64,000 nucleotides of DNA from Rhizobiaceae bacterium (GCA_019635755.1 JAHBYW010000002.1:186001-250000), one strand, 5' to 3'. Shown: positions 9,272 to 17,988, counted from the stretch's first letter. The notes: generated by a model not told the origin, from the letters alone. Numbers and translations: made by a program.

Positions 9272-10642
9272 TTAGCCGGCCGGCCGCAGACAGCCCTTGC
9301 CGTCGATGATCTCGATCTCGTGCACACAGCCATAGGCTGCGGAGGCATCACGAATCCGATTGAGTATCCTCTCGGCCTGTTCACGCTCCGCCAGCCTCGG
9401 AATACCGCGCGTCGTCAGCGGATCGCCTTTGCCGAGGTCGATGGGGTGAAGCACCAGTTCGACCAGCCGCGCGTTCTCGAAACGGGCGACCGGCAACACC
9501 GTCTCGAAGACCTCCGGCTGGGTAAAGTAGCTCGCGTTCATGACGGCGTTGAGGTCGGCCGGCGTCGCCCGGTCGGGCTGCTCAAAGGCGTCACGCAGCA
9601 TGTTGCGGTTCAAGTCGAACAGCTCGGACGGCAAGACCTCCTGCATGTCGCTCCAGATGAAGTTTCCGAGGCCGTAGATGATGGGCTTGCCGCCGTAGAG
9701 GTCGACTGGACCGGCGTGGTGCAGTCCCGAAACCGCGACGATGTCGGCACCGGCGTCGATCGCCGCGCGGGCGAATTCCTTGAGGAACGGCGAGGGCGGT
9801 TCGGGATAGCCGTCGCGTCCGGTCTCGTGGGAGTGCACGGCTACGATCAGGAAATCCCCGACCTGCCGGCCCTGCCGGATGTTGCGGAGGATATCGGCGC
9901 AATCGCCGGGGTCCATCTCGTGGCGATAGCCCCGTTCCGGCCCGGCCTCGAACGTGCGGCCGAAGGCGGAGACGCGGTCGGCGTGATCCCCAGTCCGTGA
10001 TTGAAACCGGCGGAGCGCCGACAGCTCGTCGCCGGTCACGATGTCGATCTGGCGCAGGCGAAGCGCGCTGACGCCGGGACGGCCGGGTGACGCATCGCGC
10101 TCGGCCAAGGCCTCCGATGTGGGCCGGAAGGTAGTCGCGACCGAGACCAGGCCGATGCGTCCCTCCGGCGTTTCGAGACAGGTCGCCCGGCGCGCGAGGC
10201 CCAGCCGCTCGCCCACGCCAGCATGGACGAGACCCGCCGCGTCCAGTCGCCGCGTCGTCTCGCGCATGCCGTCCAGGCTCCAGTCCAGCGCGTGGTTGTT
10301 GGCGCGCGCCAGCATGTCGAAGCCCATCGCGGCCAAGTCTCCGGCCGTGGAGGGTTCGGCGAGCAGCGGCCAGTCGCCGTCCCAGCAATAGGGGTGGCCG
10401 GCGAATGATCCGATGTCGATGATCGAGGTTTCGAGATTGCCGCAGCAGACATCGGCATTGTGGAGCAAATCGAGCACCGCCGCGAGGCCGGGCAAGCGAT
10501 GCGCGAGCTGCGAGATTGGCCGTGAAATGACGCAATCACCGGCGAGCGCGACGCTGAAGCGGCCCGTGATGGCGTTCGGCGGATCGCTGGCGCCCGCGCG
10601 GCGACCTGGATCGGCGCTGTGACGTTGGTCGACACCTGCCAT
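9272..10642 (-). CDS. CapA/PgsA-like metallophosphatase-fold protein
   Basis: This 456-residue protein belongs to the CapA (poly-gamma-glutamate capsule biosynthesis, PGA_cap) superfamily with a calcineurin-like fold. Visible metal-site motifs include ALAGDCV near residue 35, CGNLETS, ARANNHALDW, VAVHSHETG and SGLHHAGPV. It lacks the N-terminal membrane anchor usual in capsule proteins, so it is probably cytoplasmic. It is the last gene of the operon, starting 3 bp after the stop of the DddP-like gene. Relatives outside capsule loci are often found in catabolic operons with no assigned reaction. A hydrolytic step is plausible but unproven. Confidence 0.82.
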   Translation of the reverse strand: MAGVDQRHSADPGRRAGASDPPNAITGRFSVALAGDCVISRPISQLAHRLPGLAAVLDLLHNADVCCGNLETSIIDIGSFAGHPYCWDGDWPLLAEPSTAGDLAAMGFDMLARANNHALDWSLDGMRETTRRLDAAGLVHAGVGERLGLARRATCLETPEGRIGLVSVATTFRPTSEALAERDASPGRPGVSALRLRQIDIVTGDELSALRRFQSRTGDHADRVSAFGRTFEAGPERGYRHEMDPGDCADILRNIRQGRQVGDFLIVAVHSHETGRDGYPEPPSPFLKEFARAAIDAGADIVAVSGLHHAGPVDLYGGKPIIYGLGNFIWSDMQEVLPSELFDLNRNMLRDAFEQPDRATPADLNAVMNASYFTQPEVFETVLPVARFENARLVELVLHPIDLGKGDPLTTRGIPRLAEREQAERILNRIRDASAAYGCVHEIEIIDGKGCLRPAG

Positions 10643-10645
10643 CGC

Positions 10646-11902
10646 CTAGCGCTCGTCTTCCCAGGGGAAGCTGTCCATGCGGACAGGCCCGGCTTCGGTG
10701 ACGATCACCTGCGTTTCCAGCTTGACGCATTCATCGCCACGCTCCTCGCCAATCAGGCTTTCGACCGCGATGACCATGTTCTCCTCGAAGACGCCGCCGT
10801 AGAAATCGATCGCGGCATCCTCGCGGAAGGGCACGCTCGGATACTCGTCGCAGAGGCCGACCCCGTGCAGCGCGCAGGAATAGCGGCGGGCGCGGAAGCG
10901 CTCCGGCATCGGCCAGCTCCGGTCGACGAAATCGCGGAAGTCGAGGCCGGGCCTCAGCAGCGCCATGTTGTGCTCGATCTGCTCGCGCGCATATTTGTAG
11001 AGGTCGGCCTGCCGTGCCGTCATCGGCACATGGCCGATGGTCCATGAGCGCGACACGTCGGCGCAATAGCCGTAGGGGCCGATCATGTCGGTGTCGACGC
11101 CGAGCATCTCGCCCTCGACCGCGACCTTGTCCGAGCATTCCTGGAACCATGGGTTCGTGCGTGATCCCGTGGCGAGCAGCCGCGTCTCGATCCATTCGCC
11201 GCCATTGCGGATGTTCTCGCGATGCAGCTCCGACCAGATCTCGTTCTCGGTTCGGCCGGGCAGGGACGCCTCGCGCATCTTGTGGAGCGCGGCGTCGGCC
11301 ACCGCGACGGTCCAGGCCATCATCTCCAGTTCGTCGACCGACTTGACGACGCGTGCGTGCTCCATCAGCTGCTGGCCGTTGACCAGCTGGACGCCGCGCG
11401 ACAGCAGCAGCTCGATGCCGAGAGGATCGCATCTGTCGACGGCGAGCCGGCGGCTGCCGCCGCCATGCCGGACCAGCAGATCCATGATCTCGTCGCCCCA
11501 GAGCTTGAGATATTCGTCCGTGCGGTCGGCCGTCGCGAAATAGTACCAGGCGGTCGCCGGGCGGATTTCGTCAACCGGCCTGTCCCTGGCAAGGAACTCC
11601 GCGCCGCGATACTCGAACGCGATGCAGGGACCGTCGGCGAAGATCAGCGTGTAGCGGGCGGCATTGTGGAGGGTCCAGACCTGCATGTTCGCCACGTCGG
11701 TGGCGTAGCGGATGTTGACGGGGTCGTAGAGCAGGACGCCGGCGCAGTCGTTGAGCGCAATCTGGTCGCGCACGCGCCTCATCCGGTACTGTCGTGCCCG
11801 GGCGACCACATCGGGCGACACGGGGCTGGCCAGCGGCCGCTCCGCAGCGGCGATGTTGAGGTAGCTCGCCTTCTGCTGGAACACGCCTGGCAGCACGTTC
11901 AT
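10646..11902 (-). CDS. M24-family metalloenzyme closely resembling DMSP lyase DddP
   Basis: This is a 418-residue creatinase/prolidase-fold (M24) protein. From the ATG at 11902, the six metal ligands are Asp270, Asp272, Asp282, His346, Glu381 and Glu396. Each lies exactly 25 residues before the ligand numbering I recall for Roseobacter-group DddP, and Asp352 (HGVGLCDE) falls on the proposed catalytic Asp. Other DddP-like blocks are NIRYATD, NGGEWIETRLL and RTNPWFQEC. DddP cleaves dimethylsulfoniopropionate to DMS and acrylate. M24 relatives include creatinase and Xaa-Pro peptidases, so the substrate here may be another onium compound. A weak AAGGG lies upstream of the start, and the gene begins 38 bp after the MttB-like gene. 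Family confidence is high; the exact reaction is open. Confidence 0.85.
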   Translation of the reverse strand: MNVLPGVFQQKASYLNIAAAERPLASPVSPDVVARARQYRMRRVRDQIALNDCAGVLLYDPVNIRYATDVANMQVWTLHNAARYTLIFADGPCIAFEYRGAEFLARDRPVDEIRPATAWYYFATADRTDEYLKLWGDEIMDLLVRHGGGSRRLAVDRCDPLGIELLLSRGVQLVNGQQLMEHARVVKSVDELEMMAWTVAVADAALHKMREASLPGRTENEIWSELHRENIRNGGEWIETRLLATGSRTNPWFQECSDKVAVEGEMLGVDTDMIGPYGYCADVSRSWTIGHVPMTARQADLYKYAREQIEHNMALLRPGLDFRDFVDRSWPMPERFRARRYSCALHGVGLCDEYPSVPFREDAAIDFYGGVFEENMVIAVESLIGEERGDECVKLETQVIVTEAGPVRMDSFPWEDER

Positions 11903-11940
11903 CCCACACCCTTCGCTTCTTCGCATCGCCGGCGCGCCGG

Positions 11941-13479
11941 TCAGTTGAGCGGTGATCCGCCCTCGCGCTTGCGGCGATCCATGTAGTCCCTCAGCGCCTC
12001 GTCGATTCCCGGATCGATCGGCGGCTGTTCGTAGTCGGCGACCATGCGCTTCCAAATCGTGTTGGCGCGCTCGCGCGCCGTCACCTGGCCGCGCTCCATC
12101 CACGTGTCGTAATTGTCCCAGTTGGACACCAGCGGCGTGTAGAACGCCTTCTCGTAGCGCTGCATGGTGTGCTGGGCGCCGAAGAAATGACCGGCCGGCC
12201 CGACCTCGCGGACCGCGTCCAGAGCCAGCGTCTCGGTGTTCACCACGGGCGGCTCGAGATAGGCCGACATCATCTGCAGCATCTCGCAGTCGATCACGAG
12301 CTTTTCGAAAGACGCCGTTAGGCCTCCGCCCAGCCAGCCGGCGGCGTGCAGCACGAGATTGGCGCCGCCCATCAGACAGCCCCAGAGCGACATCGCGCTC
12401 TCGTAGGCCGCCTGTGCGTCAACCGCGTTCGCGGCGGTCACGTTGGACGATCGGAAGGGTACGCCGATGAGCCGGCAGAGCTGGCCGGTGATCTGCGCTG
12501 CCTGCGTGTATTCCGGCGTGCCGAAGGCAGGCGCGCCCGACTTCATGTCGACGTTGGAGGTGAACCCGCCATACATGACCGGCACGCCCGGCCGCACGAT
12601 CTGGGTCAGCACGATGCCGGCCAGCGCTTCGGCATGCTGCTGCGCCAGCGCGCCGGCCAGCGTCACCGGGCTCATGGCGCCGGCCAGCGTGAACGGGGTG
12701 ATGACATTCACCTGGCCGTGCTCGGCCATGGCGATCAGACCTTCGGCCATCGGCTCGTCGAGCTGTAGAGGGGAATTGGTGTTGATGATGGCGGTGAAGA
12801 CCGGCATCTCCTCGGCCAGCTTCTGGCGAGTCGTGCCAAGCGAGATCGCAACCATCTCCAGCGCGTCGATGGCGCGCCCGGTTCCGAGTGCCTGCGGCTG
12901 CCAGTTCTTGTCCAGCAGCGTGATCTCCGCATAGTAAAGGTCGAGATGGCGCGTGTTCTGGTGCAGGTCGAGCGGTTCGAACGGCCCGCCACCCTCCTGG
13001 TGCAGCACGTTGAAGCTCTGGATCAGCTTCAGGTAGTCGCACATCTCGGCATAGGTGCCGGGCCGACGCCCACGATCGTTGTCCATGACATAGGCGGGTC
13101 CGCCGACCGACGACAGGATGCAGTGCGGGCCACCGACCTTCACGTTCTTTTCCGGATTGCGCGCGCGCAGCTCGAAGGAGCGGGGCGCGGTTGCGATGCG
13201 TTCCATCACCATCGCGCGGTCGAAGCGGACCCGCATCTCGCCTTCGTCCACGGCGGCGCCGGCCGAACGGTAAAGTCGTCGCGCCTCTGGCTGGAGGACG
13301 CGCATGCCGATCTCTTCGAGGATCGTCAGCCCGGCCTCGTGAATGGCGCGAACATGGTCGGCGGACAGCGGCTCGATGGGCTGGTAGGGGCGGGCGAGCT
13401 GTTTCCACGGACGCTGCGCGATGCCGCTGGCGTCGCGTGCCGGCCTGCCGGGTCTGCGCCGTGCTGCCGTGCGTTCCAT
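11941..13479 (-). CDS. MttB-superfamily (trimethylamine methyltransferase-like) protein, non-pyrrolysine
   Basis: This 512-residue protein belongs to COG5598, the TIM-barrel family of corrinoid-dependent methyltransferases for quaternary and tertiary amines. Archaeal MttB contains pyrrolysine at an in-frame amber codon. This gene has an uninterrupted reading frame, so it belongs to the non-Pyl branch, whose characterised members demethylate glycine betaine, proline betaine, carnitine or gamma-butyrobetaine. Glycine-rich barrel segments such as VMYGGFTSNVDMKSGAP and GCLMGGANLVLHAAGW are visible. It starts 7 bp after the flavoenzyme gene. No cobalamin-binding partner protein is encoded in the window, so the methyl acceptor is unclear. 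The substrate is probably a methylated amine or betaine. Confidence 0.88.
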   Translation of the reverse strand: MERTAARRRPGRPARDASGIAQRPWKQLARPYQPIEPLSADHVRAIHEAGLTILEEIGMRVLQPEARRLYRSAGAAVDEGEMRVRFDRAMVMERIATAPRSFELRARNPEKNVKVGGPHCILSSVGGPAYVMDNDRGRRPGTYAEMCDYLKLIQSFNVLHQEGGGPFEPLDLHQNTRHLDLYYAEITLLDKNWQPQALGTGRAIDALEMVAISLGTTRQKLAEEMPVFTAIINTNSPLQLDEPMAEGLIAMAEHGQVNVITPFTLAGAMSPVTLAGALAQQHAEALAGIVLTQIVRPGVPVMYGGFTSNVDMKSGAPAFGTPEYTQAAQITGQLCRLIGVPFRSSNVTAANAVDAQAAYESAMSLWGCLMGGANLVLHAAGWLGGGLTASFEKLVIDCEMLQMMSAYLEPPVVNTETLALDAVREVGPAGHFFGAQHTMQRYEKAFYTPLVSNWDNYDTWMERGQVTARERANTIWKRMVADYEQPPIDPGIDEALRDYMDRRKREGGSPLN

Positions 13480-13486
13480 CGGCGGT

Positions 13487-15592
13487 CTACTCCGCCGCCA
13501 CGCGCGCTTCGGTCAGCGGCGCGGCGTCGACGATCGGTGTGTCGCGGCGGTAGGGCAGGGCGGCCGTGCCGATCTCCCGCGCCAGTTTGTGTCCGCTGTG
13601 GACGGCATGGACGATCGCTCCCGGCGCAAGCGCGTCACCGATCCTGTCAACGCTGCGGATGCCAGCGGCGGCAATGGCGTCCGCCCGTGCGTTCATCGCC
13701 TCGGCCAGCTCGTCGCGCGGCAGTCTGAGCCCGACGATCAGTACGGAGCGGCACGGCACATGCGTCTCCTCGCCGGTGAACAGGTGGGCGAGCGTCGCCG
13801 TTTCGCCGTCGAAGGATTTCAGCACATGCAGCGTGGTGATGGGAATGCGTCGCGCGGCAAGCGCGCGATGCACAAGCGGCAGTTCGTTGGTCATGATCGT
13901 CCAGGCCGAAGCCTGGCCGGCCGGCGTGACATAGCTGACCGCGATGCCCCGTGCGGCGAGGTGCTCGGTCAGCACGCCGCCCATGTAGTAGTTGTCGAAG
14001 TCGAAGACGAGCGTCGGGCCTTGCGGCAGCCTGCCCGCGGCAATGTCGTCCGGCGTGAAGACGTTCGGCCCGTCGAGACGGCCGACCGGAATCTCCAGCG
14101 AAGAATAGAGCATGGTGGTCCAGCGCGCGCCGGGGGCCAGGACGACGCGCTCCGGCGCGAGGTCGACGATCTCATCGACGCCCAGCCTGCTTTCGAGGAA
14201 GAGCGAGACGTTCGGCATCTCGTTCAGCCGGCCGAGCCGGTAGTCGACGACCCGGTTCCAGGCGGAGAGGCCCGGCAGCGTCTTTTCGAAGGCGAGCCTC
14301 CCGCCGAACGACCTGCCGTCATCGGCCAGCGTGACCTCGTGGCCGCGGCGCCCCAGCGTGAGCGCGCACTCCAGCCCGGCTGGTCCGCCGCCGACGACCA
14401 GAATCTTCTCCGGCCGCGCGGCGCGCTCGACACGCTCCGGGTGCCAGCCGCGCCGCCACTCCTCGCCGGCCGTCGGGTTCTGCGTGCAGCGCACCGGCAC
14501 GCCATCGTGCCAGCTCGAGATGCAGATATTGCAGCCGATGCATTCGCGGATTTCTGCTTCGCGGCCCTCGCGAATCTTGGTCGGCAGGAAGGGGTCGGCG
14601 ATCGAGGGGCGCGCCCCGCCGATCAGATCAAGGACGCCGCGTTTGATCTGGGACACCATTGCGTCCGGCGATGTGAAGCGGCCGACGCCGACGACCGGTT
14701 TCTTCGTCAGCGACTTGACGAAATCGATGACCGGTTCGTGGCTCCCTTCGCCGGTGAAGCGCGACGCCGAGCAGTCGGTGGGGCTCGAATCCATCTTCAC
14801 GTCGAAGAGGTCCGGCACGTCCGCCAGCAGATCGATCAGTTCGTGCGCCTCCGAAGGCTGGTTGCGACCGGGCCGTCCCCGAAGCTCCTCCAGGCTGACG
14901 CGCAGCGCCACGCCGCAATCCTTGCCGACAGCGTCCTTCGTCACTTCGATCATCTCGCGCACGAAGCGCACGCGGTTCTCGATCGAGCCGCCATACTCGT
15001 CGGTGCGGTGGTTGTATTCGGGCAGCAGGAACTCGTAGCCGAGATAGCCCATGCCGGCGTAGACATAGACGATGTCGAAGCCCGCCGTGCGCGCTTTGCG
15101 CGCGCCCTCGGCCTGCCAGCGCAGCACGTCGCGGATGTCGGCCTTGTCCATCGACTTCGGCCGCAGGTTGCCCATGAAGCCGACATGCGTCGCCATCCAC
15201 GGGATGCCAGAGGGCGACAGCGGCGGCAACCGGCTCGCGCGGTTCATCACCGACGCGCCGCCGTGCCACAATTCCACGCCGGCGAGCGAGCCGTGGCGGT
15301 GCACGGCCTCGGTCATCAGTGCGTGCGCGCGGATGTCGTTTCCGTCCCAGAGCGTCGCGAAGGGCAGGGGCGCGTCGTCGGAGGTCGGGTCGATCGAGCA
15401 GGCGCCCGTGCAGATCACGCCCCAGCCGCCTTCGGCCTTGGCCTCGCGGAACGCCGCGCGCACACGCGGCAGCGCATTCGTCATGCCGCTGGCGTGGGGC
15501 ACTTGGTAGAAGCGGTTAGGCGCGGTGATCGGTCCGATCGCCACCGGCTCGAAGAGAATCTCGTAGCGGGGATTGGTACCCATGGGGCGCAT
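13487..15592 (-). CDS. Trimethylamine/dimethylamine dehydrogenase-like iron-sulfur flavoenzyme
   Basis: This is a 701-residue enzyme with three parts: an old-yellow-enzyme FMN barrel (about 8-345), a 4Fe-4S motif with Cys351, Cys354, Cys357 and Cys369, and a Rossmann FAD/ADP domain starting at ILVVGGGPAGLECA (about 390-690). The surrounding sequence TAGEEWRRGWHPE and the N-terminal ILFEPVAIGP match the TMADH family better than 2,4-dienoyl-CoA reductase. The cysteine that carries covalent FMN in TMADH (QVPHC) is Ala34 here (QVPHASG), and other TMADH substrate residues differ, so the substrate is probably not trimethylamine. An upstream frame to 15640 would translate the operator, so I place the start at 15592 (or 15583). 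The likely role is oxidative N-demethylation. It is the first gene of the operon. Confidence 0.88.
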   Translation of the reverse strand: MRPMGTNPRYEILFEPVAIGPITAPNRFYQVPHASGMTNALPRVRAAFREAKAEGGWGVICTGACSIDPTSDDAPLPFATLWDGNDIRAHALMTEAVHRHGSLAGVELWHGGASVMNRASRLPPLSPSGIPWMATHVGFMGNLRPKSMDKADIRDVLRWQAEGARKARTAGFDIVYVYAGMGYLGYEFLLPEYNHRTDEYGGSIENRVRFVREMIEVTKDAVGKDCGVALRVSLEELRGRPGRNQPSEAHELIDLLADVPDLFDVKMDSSPTDCSASRFTGEGSHEPVIDFVKSLTKKPVVGVGRFTSPDAMVSQIKRGVLDLIGGARPSIADPFLPTKIREGREAEIRECIGCNICISSWHDGVPVRCTQNPTAGEEWRRGWHPERVERAARPEKILVVGGGPAGLECALTLGRRGHEVTLADDGRSFGGRLAFEKTLPGLSAWNRVVDYRLGRLNEMPNVSLFLESRLGVDEIVDLAPERVVLAPGARWTTMLYSSLEIPVGRLDGPNVFTPDDIAAGRLPQGPTLVFDFDNYYMGGVLTEHLAARGIAVSYVTPAGQASAWTIMTNELPLVHRALAARRIPITTLHVLKSFDGETATLAHLFTGEETHVPCRSVLIVGLRLPRDELAEAMNARADAIAAAGIRSVDRIGDALAPGAIVHAVHSGHKLAREIGTAALPYRRDTPIVDAAPLTEARVAAE

Positions 15593-15600
15593 GACCAGTG

Positions 15601-15640
15601 CTTGTTGAACGATCGTACAACAAGGTATCTGGACGCACAA
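15601..15640 (-). promoter_or_regulatory. Promoter with 24-bp palindromic operator, demethylase operon
   Basis: The palindrome 15601-15624 ends 8 bp before the flavoenzyme start. Its outer arms are CTTGTTG and CAACAAG, and its centre ACGATCGT is fully symmetric. On the minus strand a promoter can be drawn: TTGTGC (15640-15635), a 17-bp spacer, and TACGAT (15617-15612) lying inside the palindrome at the same offset as in the copy at 1109-1132. The leader would be very short. This points to repression by steric block of RNA polymerase. Confidence 0.75.
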
Positions 15641-15663
15641 TGGGCCTCTCGTGATGGCCGATG

Positions 15664-16761
15664 CTAGCGCGGTGGCCAGGCGGCGAGGGCCTCCTCGATG
15701 GCGAGCGGCGCCGCCGGTCGCGGCCGGGCTTCTGTCGGTGTTCCGGAAAAACGTGGCGCCGGCGCCGGCTGGAGGTGGCCATCCAGCTCAACGAACGTTC
15801 CGCGGGCGGCGAGATGCGGATGGCTGGGGGCTTCGTCCAGCGAGAGGACAGGCGAGACGCATGCGTCGGTGTGTTCGAGCATGTCCACCCAGTCGGCCGC
15901 GGGGCGTTGCGACACCAGTTCGGCGATGCGCGCCCGCAGTTCCGGCCAACGGGCGCGATCCAGCCGCATCGCGGCTTCCTGCTGCGTCAGACCGATCGCG
16001 TCCACGAGGACGCGGTAAAATTGCGGTTCGATCGGGCCGATCGCGATGAAGCGGCCGTCCGCACAGCGGTAGGTTCCATAGAACGGGGCGCCGCCGTCGA
16101 GCAGGTTTGTCTCGCGTTCGGGTATCCAGGCGCCGCCATCGGCCAGTTCGCGGAACATCGTCATGAGAACGGACGCGCCGTCGCACATCGCCGCGTCCAC
16201 CACCTGTCCGACGCCCGTGCGCGCCGCCGAGAGCAGCGCCGCCAGGACACCGCTGACGAGGAACATCGCGCCGCCGCCGAAATCGCCGACGAGGTTCAGC
16301 GGCGGCATGGGACGCTCGGCGGGGCCGATGGCATCGAGCGCGCCGCCGATGGCGATGTAGTTGATGTCGTGGCCGGCGACGGCCGCCAGCGGCCCGGTCT
16401 GACCCCAGCCCGTCATGCGGCCGTAGACCAGCCGTGGATTGCGGGCCATGAGCACGTCAGGCCCCAGGCCAAGCCGCTCCATCACCCCGGCGCGAAAACC
16501 TTCGATCAGCGCGTCGGCGCGCGCGATCAGCTCGATCACGCGCTCGAGGTCGGCGGGCTTCTTCAGGTCGGCGGGAACGGTCGGGCGGCCGCGGCCGGTG
16601 ATATGGTCCGGCACCAGCGGGACCGCGCCCGGCCGGTCGATGCGGATGACCTCCGCGCCCATGTCGGCGAACTGCATGCCCGCGAACGGCGTCGGCCCGA
16701 TGCCGACGAATTCGACAATGCGCAGGCCGGCGAGCGGCCCCCGGACCGGTTCGGTGGGCAT
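15664..16761 (-). CDS. CaiB/BaiF-type (class III) CoA-transferase
   Basis: This 365-residue protein begins [21 protein letters not shown], the usual N-terminus of the family. It has [12 protein letters not shown] at about 35-46 and the GYGQTGP-equivalent [18 protein letters not shown] near residue 140. The family's catalytic Asp probably lies in the following [11 protein letters not shown] segment. Members move CoA between carboxylic acids, or catalyse alpha-methylacyl-CoA racemisation, which the [10 protein letters not shown]-terminal region also resembles. I chose the start at 16761 because the longer frame from 16827 lacks homologous residues. It lies 71 bp upstream of the demethylase operon on the same strand, with that operon's promoter in between, so it may be a separate unit. 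It is divergent from the LacI gene. Confidence 0.88.
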   Translation of the reverse strand: MPTEPVRGPLAGLRIVEFVGIGPTPFAGMQFADMGAEVIRIDRPGAVPLVPDHITGRGRPTVPADLKKPADLERVIELIARADALIEGFRAGVMERLGLGPDVLMARNPRLVYGRMTGWGQTGPLAAVAGHDINYIAIGGALDAIGPAERPMPPLNLVGDFGGGAMFLVSGVLAALLSAARTGVGQVVDAAMCDGASVLMTMFRELADGGAWIPERETNLLDGGAPFYGTYRCADGRFIAIGPIEPQFYRVLVDAIGLTQQEAAMRLDRARWPELRARIAELVSQRPAADWVDMLEHTDACVSPVLSLDEAPSHPHLAARGTFVELDGHLQPAPAPRFSGTPTEARPRPAAPLAIEEALAAWPPR

Positions 16762-16868
16762 GGCGATGCCTTCCTCCGTGCTTGACGTCGTCCCTCCCGG
16801 CAAACGACATTCGCCAAAGAAAGGCAATCGATGGTGCAGCTGAAATCACGACCCTGCGGACTGTGGAC

Positions 16869-17924
16869 ATGAAGCCGCGATCGCGCCGAGGCGGCGGCAG
16901 GCCGACGATCGCCGACGTCGCCCGCAAGGCCGGGGTCGGTGCCATCACCGTCTCGCGGGCCCTGCGCGAGCCCGAACGGGTCTCGCCGGAACTGCGCGAA
17001 CAGATCGCACGGGCGGTGGACGCCCTCGGCTACGTGCCCGACCGCAATGCGCGGGCGCTGGCGTCCGCGCGTGCGGATGTGATCGGGGTCCTGGTGCCCT
17101 CCCTCACCAACAACGTCTTCGCCGAGGTGGTGCGCGGCATCTACGATGGCCTCGGCGACACCCACCTGCAGGTGCAACTCGGCAACACGCACTATTCCGG
17201 CCTGGAGGAAGAGCGGCTGCTGCAGGTGTTCCTCAGCCAGAAGCCGTCGGCGCTCATCGTCTCGGGCATAGACCAGACGCCCGCCGCGCGCGCTCTGCTG
17301 GAATCGGCCGGCTGCCCCGTCGTGCAGATCATGGAGATCGGGCCCGATCCGGTCGACATGATGATCGGCTTCTCGCACCTCGAAGGGGGCAGAGCGGTGA
17401 CCCGCCACATGATCGAGGCCGGCTACCGCAAAGTGGGCTTCATCGGTGCGCGCATGGACCCCCGCTCGCAGCGTCGCCTGGCCGGTTACCGCGCGGCGAT
17501 GGAGGCGGCAGGGCTCTACGACGTGCGGCTGGTCACGACGACGACCACGCCGTCGAGCGTGTCGCTCGGCCAGGAACTGTTCCGCGATGCGCTTGCCAAG
17601 GTGCCGACGCTCGACGCCGTGTTCTGCAACAATGACGATCTGGCGCTGGGCGTGCTGTTCGAAGCCAACCGTGCGGCGCTCGCCATTCCGTCGAAGGTGG
17701 GCATCGCCGGCTTCAACGATCTCGACATGATGCACGTTGCGTTCCCATCGATCACGTCGGTGAGGACGCCGCGCTACGAGATCGGGCGGCAGGCCATCGC
17801 CATGGCGCGCGCCGCGATCGCCGGCAAGCGTCCGGCCGACCTCGTCGTGGACACGGGCTTTGAACTGATGGCGCGCGAAAGCACGGCGCGCCATCCGGAC
17901 GGACGTCGCCCGCCAGCTCCCTAA
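16869..17924 (+). CDS. LacI-family regulator, GntR (gluconate repressor)-like
   Basis: This 351-residue LacI-family repressor has its DNA-binding helices at about residues 12-35 (TIADVARKAGVGAITVSRAL), followed by the hinge helix and a periplasmic-binding-protein-like effector core. LREPERVSPELREQI and GVLVPSLTNNVFAEVVRGI resemble enterobacterial GntR. The ATG at 16869 puts the helix-turn-helix at the N-terminus; the frame opens at 16782 but those codons look non-coding. A perfect LacI-type palindrome lies 64 bp downstream, in front of the sugar ABC operon that ends with a gluconokinase gene. Control of gluconate or aldonate uptake is therefore likely. Confidence 0.9.
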   Translation: MKPRSRRGGGRPTIADVARKAGVGAITVSRALREPERVSPELREQIARAVDALGYVPDRNARALASARADVIGVLVPSLTNNVFAEVVRGIYDGLGDTHLQVQLGNTHYSGLEEERLLQVFLSQKPSALIVSGIDQTPAARALLESAGCPVVQIMEIGPDPVDMMIGFSHLEGGRAVTRHMIEAGYRKVGFIGARMDPRSQRRLAGYRAAMEAAGLYDVRLVTTTTTPSSVSLGQELFRDALAKVPTLDAVFCNNDDLALGVLFEANRAALAIPSKVGIAGFNDLDMMHVAFPSITSVRTPRYEIGRQAIAMARAAIAGKRPADLVVDTGFELMARESTARHPDGRRPPAP

Positions 17925-17988
17925 CATATCCAGACACTCGCCTACGCGATCCGAAAATTTCCTCGGCCGGCCGCTTTACACCGACAAT

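Noticed and set aside
11941-13479. Possibility that the MttB homologue uses pyrrolysine
   Set aside because: The frame has no in-frame amber codon inside the gene, so it is a non-Pyl family member.
13421-15667. Long plus-strand frame (about 748 codons) opposite the TMADH-like gene
   Set aside because: Shadow of a clear flavoenzyme gene; composition is rich in Arg, Ala, Asp and Val with no recognisable motif.
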